From positions 1 through 5,641 of the forward strand of contig VBDA01000255.1 of NCBI GenBank assembly GCA_005883655.1: 5,641 nt of DNA. The letters run 5' to 3'. Each line of letters begins with the position of its first letter. The first letter of the stretch is position 1. Of the stretch, positions 1 to 5,170 are shown in pieces. Position numbers and translations under genes: made by a program. The DNA is from Betaproteobacteria bacterium (GTDB lineage: Bacteria > Pseudomonadota > Gammaproteobacteria > Burkholderiales > Casimicrobiaceae). The notes beneath the pieces were generated by a model. The model searched no databases and was not told the origin of the DNA. It worked only from the letters and a program-made list of their open reading frames with translations.

Positions 1-1018
1 AGCAGATGATCAGGATCACCCACGGCAGCCAGGCGTAGGCCGTCTCCTTGAACGAGTACTTGTACTTCCATGTCGTGCCATCGACGGTGGCCGTCGCGGT
101 ATTCTTGCCGGCTTTCGCGAGGGCTTCACGCTCCGCTCTCAACAGGAAGCGCGTTTTGGGATGCCAGACGAAGCGCAGGAACAACGCGGTGCAGATGACG
201 GAAAAAACACCGGCGACCACGTCGGTCATAAGGTGGAATTCGTTCGTCCCCGAGGCGTAGAACTGCATGAGGGCGAACGACACACCCGCACACAGCGCCG
301 CCGGCCACACCTCGAAGGCCTCCTTCCAGGTGCCACCTTCCATTTTCACGAATGTCGCAACCAGCCAGAATGGAACCAGAATCGATACCCACGGCAACTG
401 GCGGCCTGCCATGGCGGACAGCGTGACCTCGTCAAGACCGCTGACCGCGGCGAGCGTCACGATGGGTGTGCCTATCGCTCCCCACGCGACGGGAGCGGTG
501 TTGGCCAGAAGATTCAGGACTGCGGACTGGAAAGGTTTGAATCCGAGACCCACCATCACGGCTCCCGCGATCGCCACCGGAGTCCCAAAGCCCGAGGTTC
601 CCTCGATGATGGCGCCGAACGAGAACGCAATGAGCACGCATTGCAAGCGCCTGTCGAATGAGATGTGAACGATCGACTCCTTCACCACCTCAAACTTGCC
701 GCTGACGACGCTCATGGTGTAGAGGAACATGGCAGCCAGGACGATCCAGATGATGCCCAGGAATCCCGACAGGGTGCCCAGTGCGAAGGCCGAGACCGCC
801 GAGGCAAGCGGCATCTTGAAGGCCAGGCACGAGACGAGGAAGGCAGCGATGACGCCATAAAAGGCGGCATAGGGCGCCGAGATGCCGAGGTGTTTCACTC
901 CCTGCTTGTCGCGGTGCGCATGCAGCGCAATGAAGTACAACAGGACAGCGATCGGGATCGCTGCGACGACGGTGGAGAGGAATACATTCCCCATCGGGTC
1001 ATAGCTTTGCTGGTACAT
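1..1018 (-). CDS. lldP: L-lactate permease, LldP/LctP family (N-terminal 339 residues, cut by window edge)
   Basis: Inner-membrane transporter that takes up lactate (often glycolate too) with protons. The reading frame is open from ATG at 1018 to the left edge, so about 60% of the usual ~550 residues are visible. It starts MYQQSYDPMGN, close to the E. coli LldP N-terminus. Hydrophobic segments lie at roughly residues 12-31, 50-66, 84-102, 126-138, 146-158, 181-191, 211-224, 238-253 and 264-283. Family signatures are EGTSGFGTPVAI at 139-150, GLGFKP at 157-162, NTAPVAWGAIGTP at 173-185 and GRQLPW at 205-210; all match LldP in order and spacing. A purine-rich ribosome site (AGGGGG, 1028-1023) lies 4 bases before the ATG. 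The gene is transcribed divergently from the TPR gene. No lldD, lldR or other lactate-utilisation gene is visible. Family assignment is firm; the exact substrate is inferred. Confidence 0.92.
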   Translation of the reverse strand, partial: MYQQSYDPMGNVFLSTVVAAIPIAVLLYFIALHAHRDKQGVKHLGISAPYAAFYGVIAAFLVSCLAFKMPLASAVSAFALGTLSGFLGIIWIVLAAMFLYTMSVVSGKFEVVKESIVHISFDRRLQCVLIAFSFGAIIEGTSGFGTPVAIAGAVMVGLGFKPFQSAVLNLLANTAPVAWGAIGTPIVTLAAVSGLDEVTLSAMAGRQLPWVSILVPFWLVATFVKMEGGTWKEAFEVWPAALCAGVSFALMQFYASGTNEFHLMTDVVAGVFSVICTALFLRFVWHPKTRFLLRAEREALAKAGKNTATATVDGTTWKYKYSFKETAYAWLPWVILIIC

Positions 1019-1076
1019 GAGTCCCCCTATTGAGCTACGGAACGCGGGCTATCACGTGTGTCGACAAGACTCCGAG

Positions 1077-1107
1077 CCCTGATAGTCAGCGCCCGGCGCC
1101 TTCAGGG
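1077..1107. repeat. Nested inverted repeat in the lldP upstream region
   Basis: An outer repeat CCCTGA (1077-1082) / TCAGGG (1102-1107) encloses a perfect inner repeat GCGCC-C-GGCGC (1089-1099). It lies between the lldP start codon and the best lldP promoter candidate, so it could be an operator or a hairpin in the lldP leader RNA. It does not match the TGGT-N-ACCA half-sites I associate with GntR/LldR-type regulators. Function is unknown. Confidence 0.4.
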
Positions 1108-1119
1108 ATTCGCGCGGAG

Positions 1120-1147
1120 TGTATACCTGTCGGTTCCGCTGCGTCCA
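1120..1147 (-). promoter_or_regulatory. Weak candidate sigma-70 promoter for lldP
   Basis: On the minus strand, TGGACG (1147-1142, 4 of 6 to the -35 consensus) is followed after 16 bases by TATACA (1125-1120, 4 of 6 to the -10). A start near 1113 would give a leader of about 95 bases containing the nested inverted repeat. This is the best candidate in the gap, but a match this weak can arise by chance. Confidence 0.3.
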
Positions 1148-1239
1148 TGCTCACCGAGCCCGTTGAGCAAGCGCCGGACGACAGTGACCGGCGGCACCGA
1201 GGCGCTCGTTCCTCGTCGACCGGCTCGAACAGCAAGCTC

Positions 1240-1248
1240 TGCTAGAAT
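1240..1248 (+). promoter_or_regulatory. Candidate extended -10 promoter for the TPR gene
   Basis: TGcTAGAAT combines an extended -10 TG (1240-1241) with TAGAAT (5 of 6 to TATAAT). No convincing -35 box lies 16-18 bases upstream, as is common for extended -10 promoters. Transcription would start near 1255, about 23 bases before the GTG start codon of the TPR gene. Confidence 0.45.
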
Positions 1249-1277
1249 TAACAACCGCAGTCGGAGTTTCATTCCAG

Positions 1278-1913
1278 GTGTTTGACCGTCCTATCATTGT
1301 CATTACGCTGTTGATGCTCGGAGGCGTCGCGCTCGCGCAGCAGGCTCCCCCACCTCCGCCTTCGGCAGCGAAGACCGTACCCGCCGCGACTCCAGGTCTC
1401 ACGCCCGATCTGGCGGAGGCGGCCCGCATGATCCAGGAAGGAGAATATGCGGCCGCGCGAGTCAAGATCGATGCCGCGCTCGCGGCAGACGCCAAGAATC
1501 CACAGGCGCGCTTCCTGCGCGGCGTCGTCCAAGCCGACCAGGACGAGCCCGACAAGGCGGTCGCCACCTTCCAGGCGCTGACCGAAGATTTTCCGGAGCT
1601 GCCCGAGCCATACAACAATCTGGCGGTGATCTGGGCGCAACGCGGGCAATACGAAAAAGCGCGCGCCGCGCTCGAGTCGGCGATTGCCTCGCATCCCGAC
1701 TATGCGATTGCCCACGAAAACCTCGGCGACATCTACAGCCGTCTCGCTGGCGCTGAATACGACCGTGCGGCCACTCTCGACAAGACCAACAAAAGTGCCC
1801 AGGCCAAGCTCGTCTTGGTCCGTCAGCTATACGCGGTGGCGCCCTCCAGCAACGCACCGAGGGCAGTCGCGCCGGTGCCGAAGCCCGCGGTGCCAGCGCA
1901 CGACAAAAAATAG
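1278..1913 (+). CDS. Secreted tetratricopeptide-repeat (TPR) protein
   Basis: A 211-residue protein, probably periplasmic. The first 20 residues form a Sec signal peptide: a short positive N-terminus, a hydrophobic core IIVITLLMLGGVA, and a cleavage site after A-L-A at residue 20. There is no lipobox cysteine. A proline-rich linker (23-42) leads to TPR helices at about 44-168. TPR-type positions are clearest at 75-108 (G82, A94, F98, P106) and 109-142 (L115, A116, A128, A135, P140). A Pro/Ala/Lys-rich tail ends at 211. The start is GTG at 1278, because the signal peptide begins there; GGAG at 1263-1266 is a distant ribosome site, and ATG at 1314 would remove most of the signal sequence. TPRs bind proteins, and the cyclophilin neighbour suggests an envelope folding or assembly role. 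That role is inferred; no specific function is known. Confidence 0.8.
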   Translation: MFDRPIIVITLLMLGGVALAQQAPPPPPSAAKTVPAATPGLTPDLAEAARMIQEGEYAAARVKIDAALAADAKNPQARFLRGVVQADQDEPDKAVATFQALTEDFPELPEPYNNLAVIWAQRGQYEKARAALESAIASHPDYAIAHENLGDIYSRLAGAEYDRAATLDKTNKSAQAKLVLVRQLYAVAPSSNAPRAVAPVPKPAVPAHDKK

Positions 1914-1942
1914 CGCGGCGCAAGCTCTTCTCCCGCGCTTTT
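1912..1942 (+). terminator. Possible intrinsic terminator after the TPR gene
   Basis: AGCGCGG (1912-1918) pairs perfectly with CCGCGCT (1933-1939) across a 14-base loop and runs into four T's (1939-1942, the first one in the stem). The hairpin starts in the TPR stop codon. The loop is long and the T-run short, so I would expect partial termination, allowing some read-through into ppiA. Confidence 0.45.
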
Positions 1943-1974
1943 CGCTCAAAGCAAGCGCAACTCAACCACGCAAA

Positions 1975-1979
1975 AGGAG
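1975..1979 (+). promoter_or_regulatory. Ribosome binding site of ppiA
   Basis: AGGAG lies 6 bases before ATG at 1986. It is the clearest Shine-Dalgarno site on the plus strand of this window and fixes the ppiA start. Confidence 0.8.
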
Positions 1980-1985
1980 TCATCG

Positions 1986-2573
1986 ATGCTTCGTCGTTCC
2001 TCGCTGCTGCTCGTCGCCGGCCTGGCTTTTGGGCCCGCTCAGACTCAGGCCGCCAATCCTCAGGTCGATCTCGATACCAGCGCCGGCAAAATCAGAATCG
2101 AGCTTTACCCGGACGCCGCGCCGAAGACAGTCGAGAACTTCCTGACCTACGTCAAGGCCAAGCATTACGACGGCACGCAGTTTCACCGCGTGATCCCTGG
2201 ATTCATGGTGCAGGGCGGCGGATTTAATTCGGAATTCCAGCAAAAGCCGACTCGCGGCCCGGTTCAGAACGAAGCAGAGCAGAGCAGCAAGGCCGGTCTG
2301 CTCAACACGCCCGGCACGGTGGCGATGGCACGCACCAGCGACCCGCAGTCTGCGACCGCGCAATTCTTCATCAACGTCGCGGACAACAAGTTCCTCAATT
2401 TTCGCGAAGCGACGCCACAGGGCTATGGGTACACCGTATTCGGCAAAGTGATCGAGGGCATGGACGTCGTGAACAAGATCGTCGCGATGCCGACCGGCGC
2501 CGGCGGCCCTTTTCCCAAGGATGTCCCCTTGGAACACGTCATCCTCAAGACCGCATCGGTCGTCCAGAATTAG
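1986..2573 (+). CDS. ppiA: Periplasmic cyclophilin-type peptidyl-prolyl cis-trans isomerase
   Basis: Catalyses cis-trans isomerisation of prolyl bonds and so assists protein folding in the periplasm. It has 195 residues, close to E. coli PpiA (190). Residues 1-22 are a signal peptide (MLRRSS, then a hydrophobic stretch, cleavage after A-Q-T-Q-A). The cyclophilin domain fills 26-190. Active-site positions, by comparison with human CypA, are R68 (in FHRVIPGFM), F73, M74, Q76 (VQGGG), Q126 and F128 (in QFFIN), F136 and L137. F136 stands where CypA has Trp121, as is usual in bacterial cyclophilins; Y149 stands at the His126 position. The MARTSDPQSATAQFF segment is intact, unlike in the next gene. 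A terminator-like hairpin precedes it, and ppiB starts 7 bases after its stop. I call it ppiA from the signal peptide and length. Confidence 0.93.
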   Translation: MLRRSSLLLVAGLAFGPAQTQAANPQVDLDTSAGKIRIELYPDAAPKTVENFLTYVKAKHYDGTQFHRVIPGFMVQGGGFNSEFQQKPTRGPVQNEAEQSSKAGLLNTPGTVAMARTSDPQSATAQFFINVADNKFLNFREATPQGYGYTVFGKVIEGMDVVNKIVAMPTGAGGPFPKDVPLEHVILKTASVVQN

Positions 2574-2580
2574 GCTTGCC

Positions 2581-3028
2581 ATGGTAATCCTGCACACCAA
2601 TCACGGTCCGATCACGATCGAGCTCGACGCCGCGCGCGCCCCCAAAACCGTCGCCAACTTTCTCGAATATGTCCGCGCCGGGCATTTCGACAACACGGTG
2701 TTCCATCGCGTCATCGACGGATTCATGATCCAGGGCGGCGGATTCACGCCCGACTTCAAGCAGAAGCCCACTAAGGCCCCGATCGAAAACGAAGCGAAGA
2801 ACGGGCTGAAGAACAAGCGCTACACCGTTCATCAATGTCGCCGACAACACTTTTCTCGATCACCGGTCCCCGGACGCCAACGGCTGGGGCTACTGCGTCT
2901 TCGGCCGCGTGGTTGCCGGCACCGATGTCGTCGATCACATCAAGGGCCTGCCCACCGCCACCCGCGGATCCCACCAGAATGTGCCGACCGAGGATGTGGT
3001 GATCGAGCGCGCCGAGGAAACGGCATAG
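2581..3028 (+). pseudogene. ppiB: Cytoplasmic-type cyclophilin (ppiB-like), frameshifted by an internal deletion
   Basis: A second cyclophilin without a signal peptide. It starts MVILHTNHGPITIELD and keeps the first active-site block FHRVIDGFMIQGGG (R43, F48, Q51). After NKRYTV (residue 83, about 2829) the frame breaks. The family C-terminus resumes in the +1 frame at 2828 with FINVADNTFLDH and reads for 66 codons through GWGYCVFGRV to a TAG at 3026-3028. Homology implies a loss of about 47 bases encoding the MART...SATAQF segment. Restoring 15 whole residues between V83 and FIN gives 164 residues, the length of E. coli PpiB. Without the repair, translation from 2581 runs out of frame to 3129, into lpxH. 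The lost segment lines the active site, so the product should be inactive. A sequencing or assembly deletion is the main alternative. Confidence 0.82.
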
Positions 3029-3055
3029 GCAGGCGCCTTGGCTTTCGCGACGGCG

Positions 3056-3775
3056 ATGCCGCGGACGCTGTTCATTTCCGACTTGCACCTGTCGGTGGAA
3101 CGTCCCGAGCTCGTCGCCGCATTCCATGAATTCGTGCGCGGCCCGGCTCGCGGGGCCTCGGCGCTCTACGTCCTGGGCGACTTGTTCGATCTCTGGTTAG
3201 GCGACGACCAGCTGCGCGATCCGCTCGCCGCCGGCGTCGCGAACGCGCTCGCCGAGCTCGCGCGATCGGGAACGGCGGTGTATTTGCAGCGCGGCAACCG
3301 CGATTTTCTGCTCGGCGAGCGCTTCGCCAAAGCGAGCGGCGCGACCTTGCTTCCGGACGCCGTGGTGCACGACCTGCATGGCACGCGGACCTTGATCATG
3401 CATGGCGATCAGTTGTGCACGGACGACGTCGGCTATCAGCGTTTTCGCGCCTGGTGGCAGGACCCGGTGCACCGCCGCCGCTTTCTTGCGCTGCCGTTCT
3501 TTATCAGGCGCGGTATCGGCGCCGCGTTGAGCGCCGGCAGCCGGCGAGCGATCGAAAATAAACCCGAGGCGATCATGGACGTCAACGCCGATGCGGTTGC
3601 TTCGGCGCTGCGTGAGCGCGGAGTGAGCCGCCTCATCCACGGTCACACCCACCGTCCCGCCCACCACGCGCACGATATCGACGGGCGTGTCTGCGAGCGA
3701 CAAGTGCTCGCTGACTGGTACCGCAAAGCGAGCTACCTGGAAGTATCCGAGAAAGGGATGACCGCACGCGCGTGA
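3056..3775 (+). CDS. lpxH: UDP-2,3-diacylglucosamine diphosphatase LpxH
   Basis: Hydrolyses UDP-2,3-diacylglucosamine to lipid X (2,3-diacylglucosamine 1-phosphate) and UMP at the inner face of the membrane, the fourth step of lipid A synthesis. It is a calcineurin-like metallophosphoesterase of 239 residues (E. coli 240). The metal-binding motifs are present in order: D9-x-H11 (ISDLH), G41-D42 (LGDLFDLW), G80-N81-R-D (GNRDFLLG), H116 (MHGDQLCTDD) and H195-G-H197 (HGHTHRP). The family block AIMDVN is at 172-177. I chose ATG at 3056 because it gives MPRTLFISDLHL, matching E. coli MATLFIADLHL. An in-frame TTG at 3038 would add six residues and has AGG four bases upstream, so it cannot be excluded. 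The gene lies 27 bases after the damaged ppiB and converges with the PLP enzyme gene. It should be essential. Confidence 0.95.
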   Translation: MPRTLFISDLHLSVERPELVAAFHEFVRGPARGASALYVLGDLFDLWLGDDQLRDPLAAGVANALAELARSGTAVYLQRGNRDFLLGERFAKASGATLLPDAVVHDLHGTRTLIMHGDQLCTDDVGYQRFRAWWQDPVHRRRFLALPFFIRRGIGAALSAGSRRAIENKPEAIMDVNADAVASALRERGVSRLIHGHTHRPAHHAHDIDGRVCERQVLADWYRKASYLEVSEKGMTARA

Positions 3776-3799
3776 GGTGACGGCGCCGATTGAACTCGC

Positions 3800-5035
3800 C
3801 TAGCCGGTCATAGCCTGCGCAAAATCGGCGAGGAGGTCCTCGCGATCCTCGATGCCGACCGAGACACGGATCAGCGAGTCCGCGATACCCATGCTCGCTC
3901 GCCGGACCGCACCCATTTCGTGGTAGATGGTGTGCGCGACCGGAATCGCCAGCGTGCGATTGTCGCCGAGATTCGACGACAGCACGACATGCTGAAGACG
4001 ATTGAGAAAGTCGAAACAGTCGAGCTTCGGGTCGAGCTCGAACGACAGCAGCGCACCGTAGGCGGCGAACAGCTCTCCTGCCAGCGCGTGCTGCGGATGC
4101 GAATCGAGGCCCGGGTAATAAACGGCGCGAACCTCGGGTCGTGCGGCGAGGAACTGCGCCAGCGACATCGCATTCGCGCAGGCGCGGTCCATGCGCAGCG
4201 AAAGCGTCTCCGCGCCGACCGCGAGGTGGTGCGCCTGCTCCGCCGCCAACGTTCCTCCCCAGTCGCGCAAACCCTTCTTGCGGATCTGAGTCAGGCCCCA
4301 CAACGCGGTCTTCGGGCCCTTGTAGGTGTCCTGGATGTTGGCGAAACGCGTCCAGTCGAAAATACCGGTGTCGGTGACGCTGCCGCCCAGCGCATTGCCG
4401 TGACCGCCGATGTACTTGGTCAAGGCATTGACGACCAGCGACGCCTTGACCGCGTTCGGGCGGAAAAGGTAGGGCGAGGTCATGGTGTTATCGACGACGT
4501 AAAGGAGTCCACGCCGGGCGCACAGCTCACCGATATGCGACAGGTCTGCGATCTGCGTTCGCGGGTTGGCAATGGTCTCGACGAAGATCAACCGCGTTTC
4601 AGACCGGATGCCTGCCTCGACCAGAGCAACGTCGGTTGCGTCGACGAACGTTACCTCGTTGCCGTGCGCCGCAAGCGTGTTGAAGAGGCTGTTGGTGTTG
4701 CCAAACAGGAACGAGCTTGCGACGATGTGATCGCCGTCGCGCAGAAGGGCCAGCATGATCGCGCCTATCGCCGCCATGCCGGTACCGAAGCAGACCGTTC
4801 CGATGCCGTCCTCCATCCGGTTGACTTTTTCCTCGAGCGCGGCGGCAGTCGGGTTGCCCTGGCGCCCGTACGCGTAGCCCTGGGCCTTGCCCTGGAACAC
4901 ATTGGCGAGCTCTCGCGCGTCCCGATAGCCGTAGGCAACCGAGAGGTGCAGCGGCTTGTGCAGCGACCCGTGCTCGATGACCGACTCGCGGTCGGCGTGA
5001 AGAATGGACGTCGTGAATCCTGTCTTGCGTTTCAT
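3800..5035 (-). CDS. Cystathionine gamma-synthase family PLP-dependent enzyme (probably methionine biosynthesis)
   Basis: Fold-type I PLP enzyme of the Cys/Met metabolism family, 411 residues and full length. The PLP lysine is K207 in NALTKYIGGHGN. D182 (in VVDNTMTSPYLF) should contact the pyridine nitrogen, and Y56-x-R58 (YAYGRQGNPT) the cofactor phosphate of the partner subunit. GTGMAAI is at 84-90 and FVETIANP at 151-158. R390 in IRVSVGIED should bind the substrate carboxylate. The start is ATG at 5035, with only a weak GAG ribosome site and with a terminator hairpin just upstream. The family includes cystathionine gamma-synthase, O-acylhomoserine sulfhydrylase, cystathionine beta-lyase and methionine gamma-lyase, and sequence alone does not settle which. 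A SAM-II-type leader argues for synthesis of methionine or cystathionine rather than breakdown. lpxH converges on it with a 24-base gap. I withhold a met symbol. Confidence 0.9.
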   Translation of the reverse strand: MKRKTGFTTSILHADRESVIEHGSLHKPLHLSVAYGYRDARELANVFQGKAQGYAYGRQGNPTAAALEEKVNRMEDGIGTVCFGTGMAAIGAIMLALLRDGDHIVASSFLFGNTNSLFNTLAAHGNEVTFVDATDVALVEAGIRSETRLIFVETIANPRTQIADLSHIGELCARRGLLYVVDNTMTSPYLFRPNAVKASLVVNALTKYIGGHGNALGGSVTDTGIFDWTRFANIQDTYKGPKTALWGLTQIRKKGLRDWGGTLAAEQAHHLAVGAETLSLRMDRACANAMSLAQFLAARPEVRAVYYPGLDSHPQHALAGELFAAYGALLSFELDPKLDCFDFLNRLQHVVLSSNLGDNRTLAIPVAHTIYHEMGAVRRASMGIADSLIRVSVGIEDREDLLADFAQAMTG

Positions 5036-5046
5036 GGCGGCTCGAC

Positions 5047-5078
5047 AAAAAGGCCCGTCAGCTTGCGCTAAACGGGCC
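5047..5078 (-). terminator. Intrinsic terminator/attenuator in the leader of the PLP enzyme gene
   Basis: On the minus-strand RNA, GGCCCGU (5078-5072) pairs with ACGGGCC (5058-5052). An upper stem UAGC/GCUG (with one U·G pair) is capped by a GCAA tetraloop (5066-5063), and five U's follow directly (5051-5047). There is a single bulged U at 5071. The U-run ends 11 bases before the start codon, so this hairpin terminates transcription ahead of the very gene whose leader it sits in. That is the layout of a riboswitch expression platform rather than of a normal gene end. Confidence 0.88.
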
Positions 5079-5089
5079 CCGGAAACACT

Positions 5090-5170
5090 CGACGCCTCGC
5101 TTTAGCGGAATTTGTTAAGCGCCCGCAAGCTGCGACGTCGCATCACACAACATCGTTTCAAATCGGCGCT
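5090..5170 (-). ncRNA. SAM-II-type S-adenosylmethionine riboswitch aptamer
   Basis: The minus-strand RNA has the SAM-II (metA motif) conserved blocks in order. P1 5' strand AGCGCC (5170-5165) is followed directly by GAUUUG (5164-5159). GCUUGC (5130-5125) comes next, then P1 3' strand GGCGCU (5123-5118). UUAACAAAU (5118-5110, its first U being the last base of P1) and GCUAAA (5106-5101) complete the set. P1 is a perfect 6-bp helix. A second helix, CGACGUC (5140-5134) with GGCGUCG (5096-5090), has its 5' strand inside the P1 loop and its 3' strand downstream, making the H-type pseudoknot expected of this class. The P1 loop is longer than in compact SAM-II RNAs and holds a 12-base palindrome (5142-5131). 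A terminator and a Cys/Met-metabolism gene follow, as expected. Recognition is from memory of the consensus, not from a covariance search. Confidence 0.87.

Noticed and set aside
161..661. Plus-strand open frames opposite the lactate permease
   Set aside because: The minus strand encodes an unmistakable LldP over the whole stretch; the plus-strand products are His/Arg-rich with no family resemblance.
1053..1066. CACGTG and TGTCGACA palindromes upstream of lldP
   Set aside because: Short palindromes are frequent by chance in GC-rich DNA and match no operator I can name.
1986..2830. ppiA and ppiB as a recent tandem duplication or direct repeat
   Set aside because: They share only family motifs, with many differences between them; this looks like an old paralogue pair (periplasmic and cytoplasmic types), not a recent repeat.
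2581..3129. Treating the uninterrupted 2581-3129 frame as a genuine novel fusion protein
   Set aside because: The out-of-frame part after about 2829 is Arg-rich and lacks homology, while the true cyclophilin C-terminus continues in the other frame to 3028.
3776..3799. Bidirectional terminator between the convergent lpxH and PLP enzyme genes
   Set aside because: A short CGGCGCCG palindrome is present near 3780, but there is no T-run on either side; 24 bases leave little room.
3633..4301. Minus-strand 222-codon frame overlapping the PLP gene and the lpxH 3' end
   Set aside because: Out-of-frame reading of two real genes; Arg/Gly-rich, no motif.
3920..5071. Long plus-strand open frame (383 codons) opposite the PLP enzyme gene
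   Set aside because: It is the antisense shadow of a clearly conserved gene. Its translation is Arg/Val-rich with no recognisable domain, and such long shadows are normal at this GC content.
5090..5170. SAM-I, SAH or SAM/SAH riboswitch instead of SAM-II
   Set aside because: There is no four-way junction or kink-turn layout of SAM-I, and no match to the SAH core I remember. The block order GAUUUG, GCUUGC, P1', UUAACAAAU, GCUAAA and the pseudoknot fit SAM-II.
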